Origin: Frankia sp. AgB1.9
Lineage (GTDB): Bacteria > Actinomycetota > Actinomycetes > Frankiales > Frankiaceae
Direction: 5' to 3'
Assembly (NCBI RefSeq): GCF_016786355.1
Contig: NZ_JADWYX010000036.1
Location: forward strand, 1 to 64,000
DNA: 64,000 bases
Shown here: piece after piece, positions 25,543 to 34,197 of the stretch
How the letters are laid out: each line of letters begins with the position of its first letter
Numbering within the stretch: position 1 is the first letter of the stretch
Position numbers and translations under genes: made by a program
The notes under the pieces: generated by a model
Told to the model about the DNA's origin: nothing
The model's database searches: none
The model's input: only the letters and a program-made list of their open reading frames with translations

Positions 25543-25981
25543 CGAGCAACCTCAGGCGGGTCGCGTGCAGCCGCTCGGCGAGCACCCGCGAGACCTGCAG
25601 CAGGACGTCGTAGGCGAACGCCGGATCGCCCGTGAAAAGGGAACGCAGGCGTGCGCCGTCGACGGCGTGGGCGGTGACGGGCGACAGCGCGTGCGCGTCG
25701 AAGACGAACCGGTACGGCGGGAAGAGCCACGACCAGCCGACCAGCCCGCCGGCGCCGACGGTCTCGATGGGAACCAGGCCACGGCTCGGGACGAACAGTT
25801 CGATCGCAACCTTTCCGGCTCTCAGCACGTAGAAGACGTCGGCTGGATCTCCTTCACGCAGCAATGCGGCACCCGGTCGCAGATCTACCTGTCGAGCATG
25901 TTCGGCGAGGAGCGCGAGATGGTCCTCGGGGATTCTCTGGAAGATTCCCGGTTCCGCGAGCGCGCCAGGGGGCGTGCTCAT
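25514..25981 (-). CDS. stand-alone cyclic nucleotide-binding domain protein in hydrogenase operon
   Basis: The 155-residue protein is a single CRP-type cyclic nucleotide-binding domain (about 10-125): [20 protein letters not shown] and [20 protein letters not shown]. The phosphate-binding cassette lacks the canonical R-x-A-x-V, reading instead [20 protein letters not shown]-terminal helix follows, but no DNA-binding helix-turn-helix. Its ATG overlaps the stop of the beta-subunit gene by four bases, and its end overlaps the gamma gene, so it is made together with the enzyme. It may bind a nucleotide or another ligand and gate hydrogenase activity. This is inference; similar domains are known next to group 3b hydrogenases. 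Confidence 0.85.
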   Translation of the reverse strand: MSTPPGALAEPGIFQRIPEDHLALLAEHARQVDLRPGAALLREGDPADVFYVLRAGKVAIELFVPSRGLVPIETVGAGGLVGWSWLFPPYRFVFDAHALSPVTAHAVDGARLRSLFTGDPAFAYDVLLQVSRVLAERLHATRLRLLDVYGNPDQS

Positions 25982-27171
25982 CGGTCCGCCGTCCCGGCGG
26001 CACCGCCGGTCGGCTTCGGCGCGCGGCCGTCGGACGCAGCACCGCTGACGCTGTCCGCGCGTATCGCGGCCAGCTCCTCGGTGACGTCGATGCCGACGGG
26101 ACACCAGGTGATGCAGCGCCCGCAGCCGACGCAGCCGGACGTGCCGAACTGGTCGTGCCAGGTTCCGAACTTGTGGGTCAACCACTGCCGGTAGCGCGAC
26201 CGCCCGGCCGCTCTGACGTCGCCACCGTGCAGGTGGGAGTGGTCCAGGGAGAAGCACGACTCCCAGGTACGCCAGCGTTCCGCCGTCTCGCCGGTCAGGT
26301 CGCTGACGTCCTCGACACTCGTGCAGAAACAGGTCGGGCAGACCATGGTGCAGTTGCCGCAGGTCAGGCAGCGCTCGGCGACGTCGTCCCAGCGGGGGTG
26401 CTCCAGGTTGTCCGCGAGCAGATCACGCAGCCCCTCCGCCTCGACTGTCCGCCCCATCCGTTCGCCGGCCGCGCGCACCGCGGCGGCCGCTGCCTCCCGG
26501 TCGGTCAGGTCGGCGGTCCGGCCGGCGAGCTGGTCGAGCACGTCACGGCCCCGGGAGGTACCCGCTTCGACCAGCAGCCGGTGCTCGCCGTCGAGGATCT
26601 CGCTGAGTACGAGGTCGTAGCCGGAGCTGACCGCCGGGCCGGTGCCCATGGACACGCAGAAGCACGTTCCGCCCGGTTCGTGGCAGTTGACCGCGACGAT
26701 GAACAGGTCCTCGCGCCGCGCCGCGTAGTCGTCATCTCGGTGGCGACCGTCGGCGAGTATCCGGTCCTGGATGGCGATCGCGTGCAGCTCGCAGGACCGC
26801 ACGCCCAGCAACGCCATCGGCCGGTCAGGTGGAAGTTCCTCCCGCACGTCGAAGCCGAGGTCGGGGTCGCGCTGGGCGCGCAGAAGCCGAAGCCGTGGCG
26901 GGAGCAGGCACCGCTTCCACGAATGCGGTCCGACCGCGTAGCCGAACCTCGCCTCGTCGGCCCGGCGTTCCAACCGGTATGCCGCAGCCTCCTGCACGTC
27001 GGTCCAGCCGGTCGGCAGCTGCGTGGCGGCCGTGATCTCGTCGTACACGATCGCGCCGTCGTGAATGGTCGGGCCGATCACCTGGTAGCCGCCGTCCCGG
27101 AGCACGTCCACGAGGCGACCTAGCTCGGCGGGCGCGATCACCGTCTGCGGCGCCTTAGTCTCCACGACCAT
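25978..27171 (-). CDS. hydB: hydrogenase beta subunit, [4Fe-4S] ferredoxin-like
   Basis: The 397-residue protein is the first gene of the operon. Two [4Fe-4S] motifs are clear: Cys268/271/274/278 in [11 protein letters not shown] and Cys347/350/353/357 in [11 protein letters not shown]. Further cysteines around 127-172 ([24 protein letters not shown]) match the conserved N-terminal part of Pyrococcus HydB and anaerobic sulfite reductase A. The subunit links the gamma diaphorase to the hydrogenase core. GAGGG precedes the ATG at 27171. The 113 bases upstream hold a GGTCCC half-site, possibly a DevR target, before the USP gene on the same strand. Confidence 0.9.
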   Translation of the reverse strand: MVVETKAPQTVIAPAELGRLVDVLRDGGYQVIGPTIHDGAIVYDEITAATQLPTGWTDVQEAAAYRLERRADEARFGYAVGPHSWKRCLLPPRLRLLRAQRDPDLGFDVREELPPDRPMALLGVRSCELHAIAIQDRILADGRHRDDDYAARREDLFIVAVNCHEPGGTCFCVSMGTGPAVSSGYDLVLSEILDGEHRLLVEAGTSRGRDVLDQLAGRTADLTDREAAAAAVRAAGERMGRTVEAEGLRDLLADNLEHPRWDDVAERCLTCGNCTMVCPTCFCTSVEDVSDLTGETAERWRTWESCFSLDHSHLHGGDVRAAGRSRYRQWLTHKFGTWHDQFGTSGCVGCGRCITWCPVGIDVTEELAAIRADSVSGAASDGRAPKPTGGAAGTADR

Positions 27172-27255
27172 GATCCCTCAAAGTGGTCAGCTGCGAACGT
27201 TAAGTGATGTTCGGGGGTGTTCCCGCCGTCGACCGGCTAACGCCCGGTCCAGCCG

Positions 27256-27269
27256 TGGTGTTGGGTCCC
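27256..27269. promoter_or_regulatory. candidate DosR/DevR-type box before hydrogenase operon
   Basis: TGGTGTTGGGTCCC matches the DosR core at 9 of 14 positions, with an intact right half-site. It lies 85 bases upstream of the beta-subunit start and inside the gap after the USP gene. It is weak alone but placed where an operon promoter is expected. Confidence 0.35.
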
Positions 27270-27284
27270 TATCCTTCGTGCGGG

Positions 27285-28145
27285 TCACCGGACTACGGCG
27301 ACGGAGCAGGCTGCGTGTAACAGGCACTGCGAACTGGTGGAACCGAGCAGCAGCTGAGCGAAGCCCCCGCAGCCCCGGCCGCCTACGACAAGCAGCTGAG
27401 CGTGCGCCGCCGCGTTGATGAGGGAGTGCGCGGGGGTGCCCTCGATCAGACTCGTATCCACCTGGAGGCCCGGACGCCCCGCGAGGCCGGCGCTGACCGA
27501 CTGCTCCAGAACGGCCCGCGCGGCCTCCCGCGCTGCCTCGTCGCCACGGCTGATCTGCGCGGCGAGGAACGTTGGAACCGGCTCCCACACATGCGCGACG
27601 CGCAACGGAGCCCGCCGTAGCGCGGCCTCATCGGCGGCCCAGACCAGCGCGTCCACTGAAGCCTGCGAACCGTCCACCCCGACGACAATCGGGGCGTGGC
27701 CATCCCCGTGCGGCTCCCCGCGGACGACGACCACTGGCACGGTCGCGCCGTGCGCGCAGGCGAGGCTCACCGACCCGGTGAGGATGCGATGTGTGCGGCT
27801 CGTCCCATGGACGCCAAGGACGAGCAAGGCCGCGTCATCGGCCTCCGCCAGCAGCTTCTGCACGGGAGGCCCATAGAGCGTCCGTGGATGAATCCGCGCC
27901 GACGGTTCGTCTTTGGTCACGCGCTCCACGACATCGTTGAGCATCCACTGCGCGGTCCACCGCGGGTGCTCCGGGGATGTTGCCGGCGGCGGATGGGACT
28001 GTTCGCAAGGAGGCCCGGCGGCCGCCCAGACCAGGATCGCCCGGACGCAGGCATCTCGCGGACGGGCCGCGTGCACCGCCCAGCGCAACGCCCGCTCCGC
28101 GTCTCGGGAACCATCAATTCCCACCACGATGTCGGCTTTCGCCAT
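27285..28145 (-). CDS. universal stress protein, tandem Usp domains (USP-1)
   Basis: The 286-residue protein has two Usp domains (about 5-140 and 150-285), each starting with a hydrophobic strand and an Asp-Gly-Ser motif (VVGIDGSRDAERALRWAVHA; VVGVDGSQASVDALVWAADE). The second domain keeps the ATP-binding G-x2-G-x9-G-S signature in GGRGCGGFAQLLLGSTSSQC. Tandem Usp proteins of this type, such as M. tuberculosis Rv2623, are DosR-regulated and restrain growth in hypoxia. AGGAGGA lies eight bases before the ATG at 28145. The hydrogenase operon follows 113 bases downstream on the same strand. A C-terminal QCLLHAAC cysteine pair is shared with two other USPs here. Confidence 0.92.
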   Translation of the reverse strand: MAKADIVVGIDGSRDAERALRWAVHAARPRDACVRAILVWAAAGPPCEQSHPPPATSPEHPRWTAQWMLNDVVERVTKDEPSARIHPRTLYGPPVQKLLAEADDAALLVLGVHGTSRTHRILTGSVSLACAHGATVPVVVVRGEPHGDGHAPIVVGVDGSQASVDALVWAADEAALRRAPLRVAHVWEPVPTFLAAQISRGDEAAREAARAVLEQSVSAGLAGRPGLQVDTSLIEGTPAHSLINAAAHAQLLVVGGRGCGGFAQLLLGSTSSQCLLHAACSVAVVR

Positions 28146-28633
28146 GACATTCCTCCTGCCGGTTCGCCCGCCAGAAACCTCCCCGCTGGTACTTCCGACC
28201 GCTTTCTGGATGGCTTCCCGCGATTCGGGCTCGCGGGCGCGTTTACCCGAACGCCCGTCTCGGTCCCGGCCGGGAGACGCGGGCGACCAGGCCGCGATCG
28301 TCGAGGCCGACCGCCGGCCCGTCGCCCCGCAGTAGATTCCCGGCCTCTCGGCGCCCACACCGCCATATCCGATGCGTACCCCAGGCCGTCCGCGGGCGGG
28401 CAGCTCCCGTCACGCCAAGCGGTCTGCGCCGGGCACAGCTACCCTCCGGTCACGTGGCGGCGTCCGATGCAGCGTCCGGCGACCCAGGCGGTATGCCGCC
28501 CGACCGACCGCAGGGCACGGGAAACCGACGGCGTCCGAGCGGTCACCCGGACTGGCCAGGTCGCGGCCTGGCTCGGCGGCGACCCGGGCTGGCAGCCCGG
28601 GTGGCACGGCGACGAGTCGCGGAGCCGTTCCAT
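28146..28633. other. intergenic between USP-1 and a P-type ATPase remnant
   Basis: Promoter space for USP-1. A short inverted repeat (CGTCTC, 11 bases, GAGACG) at about 28256-28279 contains a GGTCCC element about 115 bases before the USP start. No gene is supported; the frames here are arginine-rich shadows. Confidence 0.35.
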
Positions 28634-28900
28634 CCACGACTACGCCGGATGGCCACCGTTGACGAGACGTTCCCCGGACAGTTCGCCGTCCACGTCAAGG
28701 GCGCGCCCGAGGCGGTCCTGGACCTCGGTACGTCGCTGGCGACGCCAGACGGCGCAACCCGAAAGCTCACCGCCGCCGACCGCGATCAGGTCGCGACCCT
28801 GTTGGACGAGTTCGCCCGCGCCGGCCTGCGAGTGCTCTCGGTCGCAGACCGCAAGCTGCCCGCGCTTCCGGCCACAGGAACACACGGCCCGGCCGACCTG
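28634..28900 (+). pseudogene. P-type ATPase nucleotide-binding domain fragment
   Basis: The translated text RRMATVDETFPGQFAVHVKG, then APEAVLDL and LDEFARAGLRVLSVADRKLP, matches the N-domain of P2-type cation ATPases. The ATP-binding KGAPE motif is at about 28700 and is followed by the usual A-G-x-R-V-L-x-V-A strand. The phosphorylation site DKTGT, the hinge and all membrane helices are missing. It differs from the complete MgtA-like ATPase at 61.3 kb, so it comes from another ATPase, perhaps a CtpF-type pump as in the mycobacterial DosR regulon. It is non-functional. Confidence 0.7.
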
Positions 28901-28993
28901 ACGCGGCCAGGGCTGGAAACTGGGGTCCAGTGCCGCGACTGTCAAGGTTCGCGGAATCCGGACCGCTCGTGACCTGCACCGGCGGGCGTCGCA

Positions 28994-29007
28994 GGACGCT
29001 AGGTCCC
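28994..29007. promoter_or_regulatory. candidate DosR/DevR-type box before PNPOx-like gene
   Basis: GGACGCTAGGTCCC carries a GGAC/GTCC inverted repeat with five-base spacing and matches the DosR core at 9 of 14 positions. It overlaps a second perfect palindrome GGTCCCGTGGGACC (29002-29015). It is about 135 bases upstream of the 29140 start. Confidence 0.4.
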
Positions 29008-29139
29008 GTGGGACCAGGACGTTCGAACCGTGATCTACGCCGTCCGGCGGCGCACAGTCATCCCAGGGGCTGCCCCGCGAATATGCGGCTACGGGGATCG
29101 CGAGGGCACAGACTTTGCGACGAACGAGAGGTGAGTGCT

Positions 29140-29601
29140 GTGGCCAGTGCGCCGAGTGCCGGCTCAGGCCGTCGGGCCGTCGACCACGCGGGCATGCGTG
29201 TCCTGTCTGACGACGAGTGCGCCACGATGCTGGCCAGCCGACAGGTCGGTCGGCTGGCCTTCGCCGCCGACGGCCAGATAGAAATCTTCCCAGTGGCATT
29301 TGTGCTTGACGGCTCGGCCGTGGTGCTGCGCTCGGGATTTGGCATGAAGCTCCTGGCCGCGCTCGACCGAACCGTGGTCGCGTTCGAGGTGGACCGATTC
29401 GAGCCGGCTAGCCGCACAGGCTGGAGCGTAGTCGTGAAAGGTACCTGCGAGGAGATCGAGGACACGGGCACGCTCGCCCGGCTGGAGACGACCGGATTTG
29501 AAAACTGGATCGAGTACCCCCATTACTCCTCTACCTACCGTTGGCTGCGGATCCGACCATATTCGGTGACTGGTCGTACTCTGCCGCCGCGAGCCATTTG
29601 A
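29140..29601 (+). CDS. pyridoxamine 5'-phosphate oxidase-like flavin/F420-binding protein
   Basis: The 153-residue protein has the split-barrel fold of the pyridoxamine phosphate oxidase superfamily: CATMLASRQVGRLAFAADGQ, IEIFPVAFVLDGSAVVLRSG, WSVVVKGTCEEIED and the terminal WLRIRPYSVTGRTL. Similar short actinobacterial proteins bind FMN, F420 or heme-breakdown products. Several, for example Rv2003c-Rv2005c neighbourhood genes and Rv3129, belong to the DosR regulon. The GTG at 29140 is preceded by GAGAGG with eight-base spacing. A palindromic GGTCCC/GGGACC element lies upstream. The substrate is not known. Confidence 0.83.
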   Translation: MASAPSAGSGRRAVDHAGMRVLSDDECATMLASRQVGRLAFAADGQIEIFPVAFVLDGSAVVLRSGFGMKLLAALDRTVVAFEVDRFEPASRTGWSVVVKGTCEEIEDTGTLARLETTGFENWIEYPHYSSTYRWLRIRPYSVTGRTLPPRAI

Positions 29602-30072
29602 CCGGAGTATTCATAGTCGGCGCCCCAGACTCGGCCCACCTGGGTCGCCGTAAAGAAACGGCCCTGTTGAGCCGCCCGCAGTGCGTTCCGCCGATGAACA
29701 GAACTCCAAATTGCTGCCCTCGTCCGCCGCCCCCTGGCTCCGTAAAAAATGCCCGTTCGCGCCGCATCGGCAAGCCGACGCATGACCCTCACCGGCGCGA
29801 ACCGCATCGCGCCATCGACCGGACCGTCAACCCGTCGGGACGACGGAACGGGCAGCGGGGGCTCGGCGGGCTGGACGTCGGGCAGGTACCTGTCGGAGGT
29901 CCCAAAACGGCCGGTCGTCCGGGCCCTGCCTGCGGGTCACGCCACGCCGGACGCTGGACCTCGCCGGAACGGGTGCCCGCGACACCGTCCAAGGCGCGGC
30001 TCGACCCGACGTGGACCTGATTGGCCCGCTCGCGCGGTCGTGACGCCGCGGACCACCGAGGGGAGATCCACG
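29602..30072. other. intergenic before GNAT-acyl-CoA synthetase gene
   Basis: This 470-base gap has no convincing gene; the long open frame upstream of 30073 is arginine/proline-rich and lacks family similarity. A GGTCCCAAAA half-site at 29898-29907 could belong to the downstream promoter. GGGGAGA just before 30073 is the ribosome binding site. Confidence 0.4.
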
Positions 30073-32754
30073 ATGTGGACCGAGTGTGATGTGGTTCTGC
30101 GCGACGGCGCGATCGCGCATCTACGTCCGGTACAGCCTGGCGAGGGGGACGAGCTACGGTCGTTGCACGCGCGTCTGTCGGACCGTAGCCACTACTTCAG
30201 GTTCTTCAGCTCGGGTCGGCCTGTTGCGGATCGCTACGTCGACCATCTCGTCGACACGGCTGACCCGACACACGGCGCTCTCGTCGCCGTGGTCGGTGGC
30301 CGGCTGGTAGCAGTCGCGGGCTATGAGGGGCTGGTGGACCCGGCTCGCGCGGAGATCGCGTTCGTGGTGGAAGAGGCCCAGCACGGGCGCGGAGTCGGCA
30401 CGCTGCTGCTGGAACACCTTGCCGTCTACGCCCGCGACCACGGCGTGACGACCTTCGTCGCGCAGACCCACGCGCAGAACGTGGCCATGTTGCAGGTCTT
30501 CGCCGACGCCGGCTTCCCGGTCAGCAGGCACCGTGACGCGGACGTCGTCGACGTCACGTTCCCGGTGACTCCGACCGAGAGCCTGCTCGCCGCGCAGGAC
30601 GGCAGGGAGTCCGAGGCCGACGTCCGCAGCCTGCGGCCGTTGCTGCGGCCTCGCTCGGTGGTCGTGATCGGCGCATCGCGTAAGCCTCACACGGTTGGCC
30701 ACGAGGTCGTGCGCAACATCCTGGCGGCCGGCTTCGCCGGCTCGGTACACGTGGTGAATCCACAGGCGACCGAGGTCGCGGGAGTCGCCGCTGTTCCGAC
30801 GATCCGTGACCTGCCGCACCCGGTCGATCTCGCCATCGTCGCGGTCCCGCCGGGCGTGGCCGGCGAGGTCATCGACAGCTGCGCGAAGGCCGGCGTGCGC
30901 GCAGCCGTCGTGCTGACGGCTGGATTCGCCGAAGCGGGCGCCGACGGCCGGGCCCGCAAGGCCGCGCTGGTGGCACGGGCCCGCTCGTCCGGGATGCGGG
31001 TCGTCGGCCCGAACTGCATGGGCATCGTCAACACCGCTCCCGGTGTGCGGCTGAACGCCACCTTCGCTGTAGCTCCCCCGCGCGCGGGGCGGATCGCTGT
31101 GGTCTCGCAGTCGGGTGGTCTGGGAATCGCCCTGCTGGAGCAGGCCAGCGCGCTGGGACTGGGCCTGTCGACGTTCGTGTCCACCGGCAACAAGGCGGAC
31201 GTCTCCGGCAACGACCTGCTGCTGTGGGCCGAGCAGGACTCCGGGACCGACGTCGTCGCTCTGTACCTGGAATCGTTCGGGAACCCGCTGAAGTTCGCCC
31301 GGATCGCCCGGCGGGTGTCCCGTAGCAAGCCCATCGTGGCAGTCAAGGGCGGCGCCTCGCAGGCCGGCTCCCGCGCGGCCGCGTCACACACGGCCGCGGC
31401 CATGACGCCACACACCCACGTCGACACGCTGTTCCGCCAGGCCGGCGTGATCGCGGTCGACGGGCTCGGTGAGCTCCTGGACACCGTGACCCTGCTCGCG
31501 CACCAGCCGCTGCCCGCCGGCGGCCGGCTCGCGATCGTCGGCAACGCCGGCGGCCCGGGTGTGCTCGCCGCGGACGCCGCCGACCGTGCCGGGCTGACGG
31601 TGGCCGAGCTGGCGCCAGCCACCCAGGCGGAGCTGCGCGCGATCCTGCCGGCCGGGGCGGCGGTGGCCGGGCCTGTCGACACGATCGCCTCGGTGTCCGG
31701 GCCGGCGTTCGAGAAGGCCCTGCGTACCGTTCTCGCGGACCCGGGCGTCGACGGCGTGCTGGCCATCGTCGCGCCGACGCCACTCACCCAGCCTGATGAC
31801 CTTCCGGCGGCCGTGCGTGCCGCCGCCGGCCACACCGGCAAACCGCTGCTGGCCGTCCTGCTGGGGCAGGTCCCCCGCGTGACGACGCTCGAACCCGCCG
31901 GCCGGGCGGTGTGCGCGTTCAGCGTGCCCGAGGACGCGGTTCGCGCGTTCGCCCGCGCGGCTGGCCATGCCACCTGGCTGGCACGACCGACCGGGACCGT
32001 CCCCGACCTGCCCGGACTGGACCGTGGCCGGGCTCAGGCTCTCGTCGAGGACGCCCTCGCGACGGCTCCGGGCGGCGGCTGGCTTCCGGCCGAGCGGGCT
32101 GTCGAGCTCGTCGCGGCCTACGGCATCCCGGCCGCGGCGGCCATCCGGGTCGACTCGGCCGAAGCGGCGGCCGACGCAGCCGAACGGATCGGCGGGCCGG
32201 TCGTGCTCAAGGCCGGCAACCCGGATCTGGTGCACAAGAGCGATCGCGGTGGCGTCGCCGTCGGACTCGCCACTCCCCCAGCAGCCGCGGCCGCCTACCT
32301 CAAGATGGCCGCGTCGCTCGGCGACGAGATGGGTGGCGGCCTGGTCTCGCCGGCCGCCGAGCCCGGTGTCGAGACACTGGTCGGCGTCGTACAGGACCCC
32401 GCGTTCGGACCGCTCGTCGCCTTCGGACTCGGCGGCGTCCTCACCGACCTGCTCGCCGACCGCGCCTACCGCCTGCTTCCCCTGACCAACGTCGACGCCG
32501 CCGAACTGGTCCGGGAGCCGCGCGGCGCCGCCAGGGTCCTGCGCGGCTTCCGCGGCGCCCCCGCCGGGAACCTCGCCGCCGTGGAGGATGTGTTGCTCCG
32601 CGTCGCCCGCCTCGCCGACGAGATCCCACAGATCCGCGAAATGGACATCAACCCACTCATCGTCACACCGGGCGGCGCGACCGCCGTCGACGTCAAGATT
32701 CGCCTCGCACCGGCCCCCGACTCCGTCGATCCCACCCTGCGACGCCTGCGCTAA
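30073..32754 (+). CDS. GNAT acetyltransferase fused to ADP-forming acyl-CoA synthetase
   Basis: An 893-residue fusion. The N-terminal GNAT domain (about 5-165) has the acetyl-CoA loop AQHGRGVGTLLLEHLAVYAR. The rest is an ADP-forming acyl-CoA synthetase: CoA-binding domain (about 180-305, VVVIGASRKPHTVGHEVVRN), ligase domains (RIAVVSQSGGLGIALLEQAS) with the candidate phospho-histidine His439 in SHTA, and ATP-grasp (about 680-885, VVLKAGNPDLVHKSDRGGVA). The GNAT-first order is that of actinobacterial protein lysine acetyltransferases (Streptomyces PatA), the reverse of Salmonella Pat. It may acetylate acetyl-CoA synthetase or sense acetyl-CoA; real synthetase activity is uncertain because the usual SHTG reads SHTA. 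GGGGAGA lies before the ATG at 30073. Confidence 0.9.
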   Translation: MWTECDVVLRDGAIAHLRPVQPGEGDELRSLHARLSDRSHYFRFFSSGRPVADRYVDHLVDTADPTHGALVAVVGGRLVAVAGYEGLVDPARAEIAFVVEEAQHGRGVGTLLLEHLAVYARDHGVTTFVAQTHAQNVAMLQVFADAGFPVSRHRDADVVDVTFPVTPTESLLAAQDGRESEADVRSLRPLLRPRSVVVIGASRKPHTVGHEVVRNILAAGFAGSVHVVNPQATEVAGVAAVPTIRDLPHPVDLAIVAVPPGVAGEVIDSCAKAGVRAAVVLTAGFAEAGADGRARKAALVARARSSGMRVVGPNCMGIVNTAPGVRLNATFAVAPPRAGRIAVVSQSGGLGIALLEQASALGLGLSTFVSTGNKADVSGNDLLLWAEQDSGTDVVALYLESFGNPLKFARIARRVSRSKPIVAVKGGASQAGSRAAASHTAAAMTPHTHVDTLFRQAGVIAVDGLGELLDTVTLLAHQPLPAGGRLAIVGNAGGPGVLAADAADRAGLTVAELAPATQAELRAILPAGAAVAGPVDTIASVSGPAFEKALRTVLADPGVDGVLAIVAPTPLTQPDDLPAAVRAAAGHTGKPLLAVLLGQVPRVTTLEPAGRAVCAFSVPEDAVRAFARAAGHATWLARPTGTVPDLPGLDRGRAQALVEDALATAPGGGWLPAERAVELVAAYGIPAAAAIRVDSAEAAADAAERIGGPVVLKAGNPDLVHKSDRGGVAVGLATPPAAAAAYLKMAASLGDEMGGGLVSPAAEPGVETLVGVVQDPAFGPLVAFGLGGVLTDLLADRAYRLLPLTNVDAAELVREPRGAARVLRGFRGAPAGNLAAVEDVLLRVARLADEIPQIREMDINPLIVTPGGATAVDVKIRLAPAPDSVDPTLRRLR

Positions 32755-32800
32755 CCGAACCGGCCACGCCAGGAACAGCTCCTCGCCTGACCGGCCGACA

Positions 32801-32814
32801 GGGACGTTTGGACC
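32801..32814. promoter_or_regulatory. candidate DosR/DevR-type box before SsgA-like gene 1
   Basis: GGGACGTTTGGACC matches the DosR core at 10 of 14 positions, with the left half GGGAC intact and TT in the centre. It is about 134 bases before the SsgA-like start. It is followed by a GTCC tract. Confidence 0.4.
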
Positions 32815-32890
32815 GTCCGGGCAGGGCCTGTGTATGTCACCGGAGCTTCTGTCGCCCCACTACAAAAAAGCGCGCACGCGGCACAATGTG

Positions 32891-32922
32891 TTTGTCAGAC
32901 AAATCCCTGGCCCTCTCCAGGG
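32891..32922. promoter_or_regulatory. perfect palindrome plus hairpin upstream of SsgA-like gene 1
   Basis: TTTGTCAGACAAA (32891-32903) is a perfect 13-base palindrome with a single central base, in AT-rich surroundings that stand out here. It is followed one base later by the inverted repeat CCCTGG, six bases, CCAGGG (32905-32922). The pair lies 26-57 bases before the ATG of the SsgA-like gene, where an operator or a 5'-leader structure is expected. Confidence 0.5.
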
Positions 32923-32947
32923 AAACCAGCAGGGAAGGGGTCCGGCG

Positions 32948-33376
32948 ATGACACGCAGCCACGACCACGTCACAGTCGACCTGATTATCCTGCTTGTTCA
33001 ATCACCGGGACCGGCACAGCCGCTGGCCGCGACGATGCGGTACGACCGGACCGATCCATTCGCGGTCGCCCTCGACATCCACTCCAGCCCCACCACGGTC
33101 GTGACATGGACGTTCGCGCGCGACCTTTTGCAGCAGGGAGTCTACGGGCCGGCCGGGGACGGCGACATCGAAATCTGGCCGGCGAACCTGCACGGAGGCC
33201 CCATCTCACTCTCCTTGTCCGGACCAACCGGAAAAGCACTGTTCGAGACACCCCGCAGGAAGGTGCTGACGTTCCTCACCCACACCTACACGGTCGTGCC
33301 CCTGGGAGCGGAGAGCCAGAATTTCGACGTCGACGCCTTCATCGCACCGCTGACCGGCCACGATTCAGTCGGCTAG
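32948..33376 (+). CDS. SsgA-like protein (SALP) 1
   Basis: A 142-residue protein of the SsgA family, found only in morphologically complex actinomycetes, where members position FtsZ and control septum formation and peptidoglycan breakdown during sporulation. Family blocks are MRYDRTDPFAVALDI, VVTWTFARDLLQQGVYGPAG, DGDIEIWPANLHGGPISLSL and FLTHTYTVVPLGAE. The length fits the family (130-150). GGAAGGGG precedes the ATG at 32948. It lies directly after the GNAT-synthetase gene, with its own regulatory palindrome. A second SALP is at 45.5 kb, also within the stress-gene cluster. Confidence 0.88.
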   Translation: MTRSHDHVTVDLIILLVQSPGPAQPLAATMRYDRTDPFAVALDIHSSPTTVVTWTFARDLLQQGVYGPAGDGDIEIWPANLHGGPISLSLSGPTGKALFETPRRKVLTFLTHTYTVVPLGAESQNFDVDAFIAPLTGHDSVG

Positions 33377-33826
33377 TCCACCGATCCGCCGGGCATCCGC
33401 GGGAGCATCGACAATGTACGAGCAGATCGCCCGGAGCAAACCGCGATGTGTGTCGACGACCCTCTGCGACGGCCGGGGCCAGCACACCGCCGACCCGCCA
33501 GGCCGCGTAGCCCGGCATCGTGCTGACTCATGGGGCCGACAACGTCAGGACGTCGTGAGCGGCCAGCACGTCGACGAGCCGCGCCGTCAGGAGGGCCGGT
33601 CGGCAGGGGTACCGGCACCCCAATCGCTCCGGAACGGGTGTCGTTCGGCCTAGCCCGATATCCCAACGCCAGCCGCCCGGATAGCGTGAAGAGGGATCAC
33701 CGCAGGCGCTCGACGCGCGATCCTCAGTCGCCCGGCGGGTCGCCATCGCTGACTGAACAACCCGCCGCGCGTAGCCCCCGACATCTGAAACGCCCTCCTG
33801 TCGCATCTGGAGTGTCTGGAGTGCCC
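33377..33826. other. intergenic, no gene recognised
   Basis: 450 bases between SALP 1 and the helicase-associated-domain gene. No family-supported frame, hairpin or repeat was found; the frames present are shadows or unrelated. Confidence 0.4.
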
Positions 33827-34189
33827 GTGAACGTTCCCGTATCAGATCCACCGGCACGCGGAATCGGCGAGCACGCCGCGCGGGTCCGGGCGTCACGCCT
33901 GGAACAGGCGGTCGGGCATCTGTCAGCCGCCGACGCCGAGGCCGAGGCCGCCGAGTTCGCACGCGGACTGGACGCGATCAGACAATGGGCGGCCGCGCAC
34001 GGCGGTACAGACCTGCCGCACGGCTGCGTCGACGAGTCCGGGTTCCCGCTCGCAGTCTGGGTCGCGACCCAGCGCGAGGCGCACCTGGAAGACCGGCTCG
34101 CCCCGGATCGCCGAGCCGCGCTCGAGAGCGTCCCGGAGTGGCGGTGGGCTCCGGGCGCACCGGACCACGGCCGTGCGCGGCTGGCATGA
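33827..34189 (+). CDS. small protein with helicase-associated (HA)-like domain
   Basis: A 120-residue protein from the GTG at 33827 (GGAG five bases upstream; the GTG at 33821 is an alternative). The N-terminal half is a charged helix ([20 protein letters not shown]). The C-terminal half, about 48-105, resembles one helicase-associated repeat: [40 protein letters not shown], then [10 protein letters not shown] repeats occur at the ends of DEAD/DEAH helicases and as stand-alone proteins in actinobacteria and may bind nucleic acid. No helicase domain is nearby. A phosphoketolase remnant follows within ten bases. Confidence 0.6.
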   Translation: MNVPVSDPPARGIGEHAARVRASRLEQAVGHLSAADAEAEAAEFARGLDAIRQWAAAHGGTDLPHGCVDESGFPLAVWVATQREAHLEDRLAPDRRAALESVPEWRWAPGAPDHGRARLA

Positions 34190-34197
34190 TCGCGGCC

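Noticed and set aside
23596-25635. A 679-codon plus-strand frame across the hydrogenase small and gamma subunit genes
   Set aside because: The composition is low-complexity (Arg, Asp, Gly), with no family. The minus strand has complete hydrogenase genes with cluster motifs.
25864-27123. Long plus-strand frame opposite hydB
   Set aside because: Antisense shadow without domain features.
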